A stretch of DNA of 64,000 nucleotides from Pediococcus inopinatus (GCF_002982135.1 NZ_CP019981.1:1798001-1862000); one strand, 5' to 3'; shown: positions 44,862-53,704, counted from the stretch's first letter. Numbers and translations: made by a program. Notes: generated from the letters alone by a model not told the origin.

Positions 44862-46480
44862 TTATTTGATTGAAGCATATTGATATAATGCATCCCCACT
44901 TTGATTGGAGTAAGTCAGCCCTTGGACATCTTTGCTAACTAAGTGACTTGCGGTACTTTGGTAAAGTGGCACAATACCTTGTTTGGCCATCAGATACTTG
45001 TCAGCTTCTTGCATCAATGCCCACCGTTCGCTAGTTGTATGATTATTTGTATCATCAATTTCGTTCATCAACTTGGTATAGTGTTTGTCGCCCCACTTTG
45101 TGAAGTTAACTGGATCTTCACCATTGCCTAATTGAAGGAATTCTTCGGGATCTTGATTATCACCTGTCCAACCATCTAAGTTAATGTCATAACCACCATT
45201 AGAAGCAACACCAATGTGTTGGGCATGTGGCATAGCCTTGACGTCAATTGTGAGACCCTTTAAATATTTATGAGCCTGACCTTGAATGTATTGGCCAACT
45301 TTTTTATCAGTAGTCGTGTTATCAACTAACATCGTTAACGTAAGTTTTTTCTTACCCAATTGTTTTTGAGCTAATTTCCAATCTTTTTGGGCATCCTTTA
45401 TGTTGTACGAAAGAAGATTGCCGACCTCACCTGCAAAATCTTTACCATTGGCTGTATCTGTTGAATCACCCTTTGGTACCATGTTTAGTGCTGGTACAGA
45501 GCCGTCTGCCAAAACCTTGGAAGTCATGGTTTTTCGATCCAAAAGTAAACTAATTGCTTTAGAAAGATTTTCATTGCTGGTGGCAGATTTCTTGTAGTTA
45601 AATTCCAAGAAAGCCATCCGTGAAATAAGATGCGTGTTTAAATTTTTTGAATTAGCAAACTGACTCACTGTCTGACCAGAAATGGCAGTTTCTTGAACTT
45701 TGTTTCCTTTAAATAAATTCGTCCCGGTTGTATCATCTTTAACAACTTGAACTTTGATTTTACTTAACTTAACTTAACTTGTTTAGCATTCCAATAATAA
45801 GGATTTTTCTTGTACGTCCAAGTATCCTTAGTTCCGTTCCAACCGACTAACTTATAGGCACCGCTGGAAACCACTTTACTGGAAGAACTACCATAATTAC
45901 TACCATATTTTTTAACATATGCGCTATTAACTGGGTATAAAGATGTGGCTAAAACTGTCTGTAAATAAGGCTCTGGTTTTGATAATTGCATCTGTAATGT
46001 ATCTTTATTCAGCGCCTTGACTCCTAAAGCAGATGGCTTCACTTTTCCGTCTTGAACCGCCTGGTAATTTTTCACATAGGTTAATAAATTAGCGACTTGT
46101 GATTTTGTGTTTGGATCAACTTGGCGTTGGAAAGAAGTTGCAAAATCTTGAGCTGTAATGGCCTTACCGTTTGACCACTTTGCATTTTTCTTAATCTTGA
46201 ATGTATAAGTTTTGCCATTGTTAGTTGGCTTCACAATTTTTGTTGCAACTCCAGCGACCACCTTTTGATTCTTATCTAGTTTATACAATCCTTCATCTGT
46301 TTGGGCAAAGAGACTACCACTATTGGTATCGCCGCCTTTATTTGGATCGGCAGTGGCAGGATTACCAGCCAAGGTTACGTTCATGGTTTCCGGACTACTA
46401 CTTGCGCTACTTGATGAACAACCTGCGAATAAAATTCCTGAAAATAAAATGGCTCCCATTGCTAAAAATTGTTTTTTCAT
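44862..46480 (-). pseudogene. oppA: OppA-like peptide-binding lipoprotein, split by a 5-bp repeat frameshift
   Basis: Family 5 solute-binding protein that would capture peptides for an Opp-type importer. The 5' part (46480-45764) has a lipoprotein signal (LFAGC lipobox) and ends at a premature stop after WNAKQVKLS. The 3' part continues in another frame to 44862 (from about 45770) with the normal C-terminal domain. The break lies in a 5-nt tandem repeat (45763-45781). With one unit fewer the frame reads through as QVKLSKIKVQVVKDDTTG, aligning with the paralogue at 49.5-51.2 kb (VAVSKIPVKVVKD). Either a fresh pseudogene or a slippage switch. Confidence 0.9.
45763..45781. repeat. 5-nt tandem repeat inside oppA
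   Basis: ACTTA repeated 3.8 times on the plus strand (AAGTT units in the sense of the gene). A change of one unit changes the reading frame. Confidence 0.95.
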
Positions 46481-46600
46481 ATTTTCAAACTCCCTATAGT
46501 ATTAATATTCATATTCCTTGTTTTTATTAGAATAAATATTCAATAGATGTATATTACCACATGTATAGCAGAAGTCAACTCGATTTTAAATATTTATACA

Positions 46601-46646
46601 TAAAAAGGACGTTTTAAATGATTTTTAATCATTTGTAGCGTCCTTA
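46601..46646 (-). terminator. Terminator left of the gene remnants
   Basis: AAGGACG (46605-46611) and CGTCCTT (46639-46645) with an inner AATGA/TCATT pair; T run on the minus strand. It directly follows the stop codon of the minus-strand remnant. Confidence 0.75.
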
Positions 46647-46652
46647 TACCGT

Positions 46653-46716
46653 TATTTATGCAAACTAATCTTCTTACTCCGCCATTTTTGCTGCTGTTTG
46701 CTTTGTGTCTCAGCAA
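46653..46716 (-). pseudogene. 3' remnant of a minus-strand gene
   Basis: The last codons of a reading frame ending QQQKWRSKKISLHK and a TAA at 46653-46655, followed at once by a terminator. There is no start; the frame is lost at about 46716, where the TetR remnant begins. It looks like the tail of a deleted gene. Family not recognisable. Confidence 0.45.
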
Positions 46717-47028
46717 CCTGTTTTAGAATTACTGACATTACCTGTGAAGCTCAGATTGGGCGAGGGACTTTTTACATTCATTATGTTGATAAATATGATC
46801 TGCTGGATAAAATTAAGGATTTAGTAGACAAAGAACTATTCTCAGTAAGCCGCATTTCAACTGATGAACTACCAGATGATTATGCACATGAAATTGTTTT
46901 GCAAAGTTTACTTAATGTCATTTATTATTGGCTACAAAAAAAAAGATCCCGAAACTCCCGCAGAAGTCTCAAGGATCATTTTAAAAAGTCGATTACTGGC
47001 GCCTTATCAGCTACTAACTTCTAAGTAA
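46716..47028 (+). pseudogene. TetR-family regulator remnant (5' deleted, frameshifted)
   Basis: The helix-turn-helix part ITDITCEAQIGRGTFYIHYV followed by DKYDLLDKI is clearly TetR-like, but the first third of the protein is missing and there is no start with a ribosome site. Near the 3' end a run of nine A (46936-46944) shifts the frame: with eight A it would read QKKDPETPAEVSRIILKSRL and finish at TAA 47026-47028, a normal TetR C-terminus. Two lesions, so non-functional. Confidence 0.75.
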
Positions 47029-47695
47029 GTTTAAGTTGCCCGGCGTATTGTCCCAGAAAACTCAAATTAAAATCGGCTGCTTTTTTTACATCTTTTCCAT
47101 AGTTCACAATTAATGCATGAAAATTTTGCCACTCAGACAAGTCAAAATCTAATTGCGACTCAATCAGGCTTTGAGCTTGCCCATATTGGCTCGGCAATTT
47201 GCAACCAAGCCAACCAAATAAGCGCCGAGAATATGCGTCAACCATGAAGCTAGGTTTATCAAGCACATACATTAAAATGTAGTCGGCCGTTTCATTACCG
47301 ATGCCCTTTAGGCTCATTAATTCATGACGTAACTTTGTTTGTGACTCCGCCTTTATTTTGGGAAGCTCAAATTGATATTTTTCTAGCCAGTGACAAACAT
47401 TATAAATAGTCTGCGTTTTACGCGTGTAAAATCCACTAGTTCGAATCAAGTTCGTCAACTCATCTAAAGGAAGATTTTCTACCCTTTTTGGATCAAACTT
47501 AGTTGCCTCTTTTAGTTTAAGTAAGCTCGGCGCCACATTTTTCCAATTAGTATTTTGAACCAAAATTGCCCCATAGATAACTTCCCAGGGAGATTCGGCC
47601 CAATCTGTCCCATCTTGGAGCCAAACTTGTGGCCCCATGTGCGTATTCATAATTGTGTATAAATCTTTTAACGTAATTTTTTCCATTGCCCTCAT
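47021..47695 (-). CDS. HhH-GPD DNA glycosylase (EndoIII/MagIII-like), no Fe-S cysteines
   Basis: A 224-residue base-excision glycosylase. The helix-hairpin-helix is LKGIGNETAD (129-138) and the catalytic Asp153 is in MVDAYSRR. The Lys that gives EndoIII its lyase activity is replaced in the hairpin, so it is probably a monofunctional alkyl-base glycosylase. The C-terminal C-X6-C-X2-C-X5-C cluster of EndoIII is absent; that segment reads GKDVKKAADFNLSFLGQ. ATG 47695 overlaps the stop of the small gene upstream (ATGA), so translation is coupled. Confidence 0.85.
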   Translation of the reverse strand: MRAMEKITLKDLYTIMNTHMGPQVWLQDGTDWAESPWEVIYGAILVQNTNWKNVAPSLLKLKEATKFDPKRVENLPLDELTNLIRTSGFYTRKTQTIYNVCHWLEKYQFELPKIKAESQTKLRHELMSLKGIGNETADYILMYVLDKPSFMVDAYSRRLFGWLGCKLPSQYGQAQSLIESQLDFDLSEWQNFHALIVNYGKDVKKAADFNLSFLGQYAGQLKLT

Positions 47696-47829
47696 CTGCG
47701 ATTTTGCCACCAATTGTAAAGATAGCCACCAATGACAATGATCAAAAGTGCCAAAATTTTAGCCGTCGTTCGTGGAAACGGAATATGCGTTAAACCGCCA
47801 TATCCTAATATTAAATGTGAAAATAACAT
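47692..47829 (-). CDS. Small single-helix membrane protein
   Basis: 45 residues with one membrane helix (KILALLIIVIGGYLYNWW) and a basic end QNRR. ATG 47829 has GGAGTG about 10 nt upstream. The stop overlaps the start of the glycosylase gene by 4 nt. The family is not recognised; a longer frame to 47901 has no ribosome site. Confidence 0.55.
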   Translation of the reverse strand: MLFSHLILGYGGLTHIPFPRTTAKILALLIIVIGGYLYNWWQNRR

Positions 47830-48084
47830 TTTATTGATCACTCCATTTCTGTATTTATCTTCATATAAAGTGACGTATAAAGCAACTAAAAGTAATTGCA
47901 CAATTAAAAATGTTCAAAAGCTTTTCTGAATTTACGATACTTTGCCAAAATCTAATATTATTGGTACCGCTTTAATATAAGCCAATAGTCTCCACACAGC
48001 TCTTTAACTTGTCACTCATGAAGTCTTTTTCGATTTGAGTTAAAATGAGGATATCAAATATATATAAAGGGAGTTTTTACATTG

Positions 48085-49500
48085 ATGGAAAAAGCTTGTA
48101 CAACTGTTTTAGTCGGTAAAAATGCTTCTATTGACGGGTCAACAATGATTGCCCGTAATGATGATACATTCTTGCCAGTCGCACCTCATCGTTTCTATAT
48201 GCATCCCGCAGAAAAAGATGTTAACGAAACTATTACGTCATCACAAAATGGTTTCACTGCCAAGTTGCCAAGTAACGGCTACCGACACAGTGCCGTTCCT
48301 AATATCAATCCTACTAAAGATGGGATCTATGACGAAAGTGGCTTCAACGAAAAAAATGTCGCTATGAGTGCAACCGAAAGTGTTTACGGTAGCTCTAAAA
48401 CATTAGCTTACGATCCTTTCGTTGTTGATGGTTTGGCTGAAGACAGCATGCCAACCATGGTTTTGCCATATATTGACTCTGCCAAAGAAGGAGTCGCATA
48501 TTTAGGTAAACTAATTGCTAAATATGGTTCGCCTGAAGGTAATGGTGTAATTTTTAGTGATAAAAATGATGTTTGGTACATGGAAATTGTCACTGGCCAT
48601 CAATGGGTTGCTCAACGCATTCCAGATGATGCTTACGCTGTTGCAGCTAACCAAGTTGCTATTCAACAAATTGATTTCAACGACTCTGACAACTTTATGT
48701 GGTCAGAAAATATTCAAGACTTCGTTGAAACAAATCATTTGAATCCTGACAAAACTGGCTGGAACTTCCGTCATATTTTTGGTACTTCAAATGAAAAAGA
48801 CCGTCACTACAACACACCACGAGTTTGGTTTGGTCAACATTACTTGAATCCAGAAATTGAGCAGGATCCTCAATCTCCTGAATTACCTTTTATCTGCCAT
48901 ACAGAGCATAAGATTTCTGTTGAAGATGTGGGTTACATTTTGAGCTCACATTACAACGAAACACCTTACGATCCATTTGGTCACGCTGCTGACAAAGATC
49001 GTTTGAAGTTCCGTCCAATTTCAATGAACCGGACTCAAAACTCGCATGTTTTGCAAATTCGCAACAATGTGCCTGAAGAACTTTCTGCCATCTTCTGGTT
49101 AAACTTCGGTGTCCCAGCATTCTGCCCTTACGTGCCATTCTACAACAACGCAACGGACACGGACCCAAGTTACAGCAACACTTCGGAAACCATGAATTTG
49201 GACGATGCTTACTGGATGTATCGTGCCCTTTCTTCAGTTGTCGAAGGCCATTACAGCAAGTTCATCCAAGAAGATACTGACTACATCACCGCTTCTCAAG
49301 AACAATTACGTGGCTTAGTCGCTGAAATCGACAAGAAAGCCGCTGATTATTCTGGTGACCAACTCACTGAATTCTTGACAAATGCTAACCACGAAACAGT
49401 TGCCGCAATGAAGAAACGCACAATGTCCTTGTTCTACCACTTGTTAACTGAAGGTTTAACCCTTTCTAAATTAACATTTAATATGGACAAGAATCTTTAA
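48085..49500 (+). CDS. C69-family dipeptidase, second copy
   Basis: A 471-residue dipeptidase closely similar to the one at 26620-28050 through its whole length (GSTMIARND, RIPDDAYAVAANQVA, MNRTQNSHVLQIRN and the same C-terminal SKLTFNMDKNL). The nucleophile is Cys5 in MEKACTTVLVGK. AAGGGAG lies 11 nt before ATG 48085 and 8 nt before an in-frame TTG at 48082, so either may be used. It is monocistronic, next to the two OppA-type genes, consistent with peptide use. Confidence 0.92.
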   Translation: MEKACTTVLVGKNASIDGSTMIARNDDTFLPVAPHRFYMHPAEKDVNETITSSQNGFTAKLPSNGYRHSAVPNINPTKDGIYDESGFNEKNVAMSATESVYGSSKTLAYDPFVVDGLAEDSMPTMVLPYIDSAKEGVAYLGKLIAKYGSPEGNGVIFSDKNDVWYMEIVTGHQWVAQRIPDDAYAVAANQVAIQQIDFNDSDNFMWSENIQDFVETNHLNPDKTGWNFRHIFGTSNEKDRHYNTPRVWFGQHYLNPEIEQDPQSPELPFICHTEHKISVEDVGYILSSHYNETPYDPFGHAADKDRLKFRPISMNRTQNSHVLQIRNNVPEELSAIFWLNFGVPAFCPYVPFYNNATDTDPSYSNTSETMNLDDAYWMYRALSSVVEGHYSKFIQEDTDYITASQEQLRGLVAEIDKKAADYSGDQLTEFLTNANHETVAAMKKRTMSLFYHLLTEGLTLSKLTFNMDKNL

Positions 49501-49513
49501 GATTTCTGCAAAC

Positions 49514-49549
49514 TAAAAGAGCTAACCTCACAGGATTAGCTCTTTTTTG
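49514..49549. terminator. Bidirectional terminator between dipeptidase and oppA2
   Basis: AAAAGAGCTAA and TTAGCTCTTTTTT arms (49515-49525, 49536-49548), with an A run left and a T run right. Confidence 0.9.
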
Positions 49550-49553
49550 CTAC

Positions 49554-51188
49554 CTATTTTTCAACGTGGACCCACTTATAATCATAAGGGGCACCCGTTG
49601 GATGGTACACAATTCCTTTAACCTTGGTATTTACCAATTGCGTTTGAACCGCTTGATAAAGTGGCACTACTGCTTCTTGATTCATCAAAAGTTTTTCAGC
49701 TTTGACAAAATCTTCGTAACGTTTTTGTTCGTTATTAGCATCTTTACCATTTGTGGCAGCTACTAAACTATCATACGTTTTATTAGAGAAGCTTCCATAG
49801 TTATAGGTATTGCCGGTTGTTTGTAGTTGTGCAAACGTTAAGGGATCGGTGTAATCACCAATCCACCGAACAACGGTCATATCGAAATTACCGCCAAGTT
49901 GCGCACTCTGCGCACCTTTAGTTGGTAGTGAGCGAACTGTAACCGTAGCCCCAGGCAAATTCTGCTCAACGGTACTTTGAACAGCTTCGGCTACTTTCTT
50001 TTGTGAATCATCGTCACTTACAACTAATTCAAAGTTAACTTTTGTTTTACCAGTTTCTTTGAGTCCTTTTTTCCAATACTTCTTAGCTTTGGCTACATTA
50101 TATTCAACTGCCTCTGACACATTTGCATCTTTAGTGAAATCAGTACCTGTTTTTGGATTCTTAACAAAGTCAGATGGCATAAATCCGGTTGCTGGGGTGG
50201 ATCCATCTGCCAGAACTTTTGAAGTTAACGTTTTTCGATTAACAACTAGAGACACTGCCTTACGAACATTTACATTAGCCGTTGCTTTGCCTTTTTTAAA
50301 GCTCATGGCAAGATAGGCTGTCTGTCCTTGTTCATACTTTACAAAGGCCTTGTTGCTCTTTTCTTGACTGGCTTGTTCGCCAGAAAGTAAGGCATCACTT
50401 AGCTTACCAGATTGATACAAATTCAAAGCCGTGTTAGGATCCTTAACAACTTTAACGGGAATCTTGCTTACTGCAACATTCTTTTTATCCCAGTACTGAT
50501 TATTCTTCACAAGTTTCCAGCTCATATTTATTCCAGTCCAGCCTTGCAATTTAAATGGACCACTGTAAACCATGTACTTGCTTGCTGTCCCATATTTAGA
50601 ACCATATTTTTCTACTGCATTTTGATTCTGTGGGAAAAATGTTCCAAAAGCCATCAAATATTTAAAATACGGCGTTGCATGCGTTAAAGTTACTTGCAAA
50701 GTTCGCTTATCTAAAGCCTTTACCCCTAATTTACTTGGTTTCATCTTTCCTGCATTAATTGCCGTTGCATTCTTCACATTGTCCATAATGTAGGCATATC
50801 CGGCTTTCGTATCCGGATTAACCGTGCGTCGCCAAGAATAAACAAAATCTTTTGCTGTTAAGGCATCTCCATTACTCCATTTGAGTCCCTTACGAAGTTT
50901 AAATGTATACGTTTTGCCATCATTTGTCGGTTTAACTACTTTCTCTGCCAATCCGGCAACTACCTTATTGCCTTTAGCAACACGATATAAACCCTCCTGA
51001 CTATTATTAATCATATTAAAAGACGTTAAATCAATCGACTTAGATCCATCTGTCGTTAACAAATCCGATTGTTCCATAACGCTAAAACTTTCATTTTTAG
51101 ATTCAGAGCTTTTTGCGCTTCCACAACCTGCCAGTAAAACTGATAATAAAAGTGTCGCCGTGCCTAGCTTTTTCCACTTATTTTCCAT
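49554..51188 (-). CDS. oppA: OppA-like peptide-binding lipoprotein (intact)
   Basis: A 544-residue extracellular lipoprotein, family 5 solute-binding. The signal peptide ends in lipobox LLAGC (about residue 22). The domain shows GLYRVAKGNKVVAGLAEKVV, TYTFKLRKGLKWSNGDALTA and DFVYSWRRTVNPDT, all conserved in OppA. ATG 51188 has AGGGG 8 nt upstream. No permease or ATPase genes are near, so it must use an Opp system encoded elsewhere. It is the closest relative of the split gene at 44.9-46.5 kb. Confidence 0.93.
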   Translation of the reverse strand: MENKWKKLGTATLLLSVLLAGCGSAKSSESKNESFSVMEQSDLLTTDGSKSIDLTSFNMINNSQEGLYRVAKGNKVVAGLAEKVVKPTNDGKTYTFKLRKGLKWSNGDALTAKDFVYSWRRTVNPDTKAGYAYIMDNVKNATAINAGKMKPSKLGVKALDKRTLQVTLTHATPYFKYLMAFGTFFPQNQNAVEKYGSKYGTASKYMVYSGPFKLQGWTGINMSWKLVKNNQYWDKKNVAVSKIPVKVVKDPNTALNLYQSGKLSDALLSGEQASQEKSNKAFVKYEQGQTAYLAMSFKKGKATANVNVRKAVSLVVNRKTLTSKVLADGSTPATGFMPSDFVKNPKTGTDFTKDANVSEAVEYNVAKAKKYWKKGLKETGKTKVNFELVVSDDDSQKKVAEAVQSTVEQNLPGATVTVRSLPTKGAQSAQLGGNFDMTVVRWIGDYTDPLTFAQLQTTGNTYNYGSFSNKTYDSLVAATNGKDANNEQKRYEDFVKAEKLLMNQEAVVPLYQAVQTQLVNTKVKGIVYHPTGAPYDYKWVHVEK

Positions 51189-51233
51189 GTTCAAATCCCC
51201 TTAAAAATATTTTTTTAACTGCTAAAACTATAC

Positions 51234-51306
51234 AAAAAGAGGATAAAAAACACCCACCGCATCTTTCCTTAGAAAGCACGATGGGCGACTTTTTATCCTC
51301 TTTTTT
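51234..51306 (-). terminator. Long hairpin terminator after the 30-codon gene
   Basis: Outer arms GAGGATAAAAA/TTTTTATCCTC and inner CGCCCAT...GGTGGGTG make a very stable stem; TTTTTTATCC follows on the minus strand. It isolates the small gene at 51328 from oppA2. Confidence 0.8.
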
Positions 51307-51327
51307 CGTTCGCTAAAAAGTTATTAG

Positions 51328-51420
51328 CTAAAAGGTTAAAGTCACAGCACCGTGCACTTTAATAATTAAGCTAATAATGACTAAACTGATCAAACTAACT
51401 AATTTATGTGTACGCTGCAT
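51328..51420 (-). CDS. 30-residue hydrophobic peptide gene
   Basis: A reading frame of 30 codons: a basic start MQRTHK, a hydrophobic core LVSLISLVIISLII, then KVHGAVTLTF. AAAGGAG lies about 10 nt before the ATG. A near-consensus promoter is 32 nt upstream and a strong terminator follows the stop, making a transcript of about 200 nt. A second, 8-codon frame (MKSHAAYT) starts within the same leader. The product could be a membrane-active (type I toxin-like) peptide, a pheromone precursor imported by Opp, or a by-product of a small RNA. No family is recognised. Confidence 0.55.
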   Translation of the reverse strand: MQRTHKLVSLISLVIISLIIKVHGAVTLTF

Positions 51421-51451
51421 GTGACTTCATCTCCTTTGATTTAATAAACTT

Positions 51452-51479
51452 ATTATAGCGAGATTAAATTAGAAGTCAA
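51452..51479 (-). promoter_or_regulatory. Strong promoter of the 30-codon gene
   Basis: Minus-strand TTGACT (51474-51479), 16-nt spacer, TATAAT (51452-51457): one mismatch to the sigma-A consensus, in AT-rich surroundings. Confidence 0.8.
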
Positions 51480-51529
51480 CATATTTTTTAATTTATTTTT
51501 AATTTTAGTGCAAACCTCTAAATAATGCT

Positions 51530-51706
51530 CTACCACTTGCTTGGATTCCATGTCCGGCCATCCACCTCACTTTGACCTTGTGCCAAACGTTTTTGTTGTT
51601 CTTTTACGAGGTCAAACAAAGCAAGATAAAATGCCCTATCTTCGTACTGCTTGCTAGTTTTAGCTAATTCATGCAATTGTTCTTCTACCCAATCATTCGT
51701 GTCCAT
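51530..51706 (-). CDS. 58-residue hypothetical protein
   Basis: A charged, helical protein (MDTNDWVEEQLHEL ... GRTWNPSKW) of 58 residues. The ATG directly follows the stop of the oxidoreductase gene (TAGATG), with GAGGATGAG upstream, so it is translated from the same message. The amphipathic helices and the lack of a signal peptide suggest a cytosolic protein. I do not recognise a family. Confidence 0.6.
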   Translation of the reverse strand: MDTNDWVEEQLHELAKTSKQYEDRAFYLALFDLVKEQQKRLAQGQSEVDGRTWNPSKW

Positions 51707-52399
51707 CTACTCATCCTCATCATCTTTAATCATGGAAAGCGTCCAACCTAATTCTTCTAAGTTTTCGCGATTATCTTGAATTACTGATAAAATCTGCGCG
51801 AGTTTCTGTGAATTAGATGAGTCCTTTGTCTTACTAATTTTATCAGCCAACTGCTGTTCAAACCAAAGTTCTTGTCCGTGAAAACTCTCAAAATCTGGAT
51901 TCGTGATGTATTGCTGATACGCAGCCACCAATCGCTGCTTGTCTTTTTCAGATAGATACGCAAACTGAAAAATTGGAAAAGGTTGCAAATATGTCATTTG
52001 CGCTTTGTAAGCCAAAGCTTGATAAGGACGCAGTAATTCAGATAATGTGAATTGTTCTTCACCACCGGCCACAAAACCTTTTTGCCGATCACCAGTCGAA
52101 ACCACGATTCCTAACTCTTTGTTGGCGAGTGCGTGTTCCGTGCCATAAACAAAATTGCGCGTTAAGACATCATCTTCCCACTGTTTCAAAATTGCGGGTG
52201 CGCTATACCAATACAGGGGAAATTGAAAAATGATCCGATCGTGTTCGCGGAGTAAGCGCTGTTCGGAAGCTACATCAAAAGATCCCTGATTTAAAACATG
52301 CCAAGTAACTGAGTCCATTTTAGAAAGGCTCGTTTTCAAAAATTTTTGCGTGCCAGAATCCACTAAATTAGGATGAGCCACGATAATTAACGTTTTCAC
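51707..52399 (-). CDS. NAD(P)H-dependent oxidoreductase, flavodoxin-fold
   Basis: A 230-residue FMN/FAD quinone reductase of the KefF/YwrO/MdaB group. It has an N-terminal AHPNLVDSGTQKFL, the FQFPLYWYSAPAILKQWEDDVL motif in two parts, and the GRQK-like STGDRQKGFVAGG segment. It starts at GTG 52399 with AGAGG 7 nt before. About 40 residues at the C-terminus are extra relative to most relatives. It sits between mutY and the 58-codon gene on one strand, probably one operon. Confidence 0.88.
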   Translation of the reverse strand: MKTLIIVAHPNLVDSGTQKFLKTSLSKMDSVTWHVLNQGSFDVASEQRLLREHDRIIFQFPLYWYSAPAILKQWEDDVLTRNFVYGTEHALANKELGIVVSTGDRQKGFVAGGEEQFTLSELLRPYQALAYKAQMTYLQPFPIFQFAYLSEKDKQRLVAAYQQYITNPDFESFHGQELWFEQQLADKISKTKDSSNSQKLAQILSVIQDNRENLEELGWTLSMIKDDEDE

Positions 52400-52415
52400 A
52401 ATTTTTACCTCTTGT

Positions 52416-53537
52416 CTAAAATAATTGAATTTGTCGTTTTTTGAAAGCTTGCCATAATTTCTTTTGCACCGTTGGCCAAGCTAAGGTTGAAAACTCTTCA
52501 ACCGGCACCACTTTCCCAGAAAAATGACTAAGATCAGGTTGTTTTTGAAGATTGGCATACAACAACGTGACATGCCATTTTTGATGTGTAAATGTGTGAT
52601 TCACAATGGGAATATCTATAAATTGAAGTTCAGTCTGAATTTCAGTTTCACTAGCAAATTGATCTTCAATTGCCTTAATAATCGTTGTTGTATTAAGCTC
52701 TGGTTGGTCTGCTTTCAATTGATCTGCATCAACCAACGGAAATACCCACAGTTTAGCTAACAATTCGTTACCAGCACGCTGCTGAAACAGGAATCCTGAT
52801 GGAGTTTCAATCACCAGCGCAAAATACTGCTTATCAACTGGCTTTAACCGTTTCGAACGCACTGGAAATTCATCCAAACGACCATCCAAATATGCTTGAT
52901 TGAACTTTCGAACCGGTGAATGCTCATTGTCTGAATTTTTGGCCGTCATATAACTCGATCCCAGATCCATAATGGCTTGATTAAAATCGCCAGGACGATC
53001 GGTTGGCATAACTTTACGAATGGCTTCCTCAAATAAGCTACGGGTCTGCGGTTTTGTAATATCTGCATCAATCTCCAAAAGTTGGGAAAACACGCGAAAC
53101 GCATTCCCATCAACAGCCGGTTCCGGTTGATTAAAGGCAATGCTGGCAATTGCGCCTGCCGTATATGGACCAATCCCAACCAGCTCCTGCAACTCAGCCT
53201 TTGTGTGGGGCCATTGACCATCATCATCGTTTAACAATTGCTGCGCCGCGCGTTGCATATTGCGCACCCGAGAATAATAACCCAAACCTTCCCACGCTTT
53301 CAGTAGTTGTTCCTCCGGTGCATTCGCTAGCTTCTCAACCGTTGGAAATACCATCATAAAACGCTGATAATACGGGATCACGGTATTTACTTGTGTTTGT
53401 TGCAACATGATCTCAGAAACCCAAATATGATAAGGTTCATGATCCCGACGCCATGGCAAGTCACGCCGATTGCTATCGTACCAATCTAATAGCGTTGTTT
53501 GAAACTCTTTAATTTTTGGTTTCGACCATTTAATCAT
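52416..53537 (-). CDS. mutY: Adenine DNA glycosylase MutY, clusterless form
   Basis: A 373-residue repair enzyme that removes A opposite 8-oxoG. The catalytic Glu42 is in VSEIMLQQTQV, Asp143 in AVDGNAFRV, and the helix-hairpin-helix is LVGIGPYTAG. A C-terminal NUDIX-like domain (about 230-373) recognises 8-oxoG. The Fe-S motif C-X6-C-X2-C-X5-C after the GxxxC region is missing; residues 193-210 read GSSYMTAKNSDNEHSPVR. I see no cysteine anywhere in the protein. Clusterless MutY is known in some lactic acid bacteria. GAGGAA precedes the ATG. Confidence 0.93.
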   Translation of the reverse strand: MIKWSKPKIKEFQTTLLDWYDSNRRDLPWRRDHEPYHIWVSEIMLQQTQVNTVIPYYQRFMMVFPTVEKLANAPEEQLLKAWEGLGYYSRVRNMQRAAQQLLNDDDGQWPHTKAELQELVGIGPYTAGAIASIAFNQPEPAVDGNAFRVFSQLLEIDADITKPQTRSLFEEAIRKVMPTDRPGDFNQAIMDLGSSYMTAKNSDNEHSPVRKFNQAYLDGRLDEFPVRSKRLKPVDKQYFALVIETPSGFLFQQRAGNELLAKLWVFPLVDADQLKADQPELNTTTIIKAIEDQFASETEIQTELQFIDIPIVNHTFTHQKWHVTLLYANLQKQPDLSHFSGKVVPVEEFSTLAWPTVQKKLWQAFKKRQIQLF

Positions 53538-53642
53538 TTTAAGGATTCCTCATAGCTTCTACACTTTTTTTCGTCAATAGATCATTGTATATCTAGTATA
53601 CTGATAAATTGCTTACTTGTCTTTTCAAGTCTTCTAACCACC

Positions 53643-53671
53643 TTGTAAGAAAGAAACGGATATGCTAGAAT
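53643..53671 (+). promoter_or_regulatory. Promoter of the leader ORF and MFS gene
   Basis: TTGTAA (53643-53648), 17-nt spacer, TAGAAT (53666-53671). Confidence 0.65.
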
Positions 53672-53704
53672 TTTAGTAACATTACACGGAAAGGAACACG
53701 CATT

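Noticed and set aside
46698..47024. Intact TetR-family gene
   Set aside because: No start with a ribosome site, missing N-terminal helix, and an A9 frameshift before the normal C-terminus.
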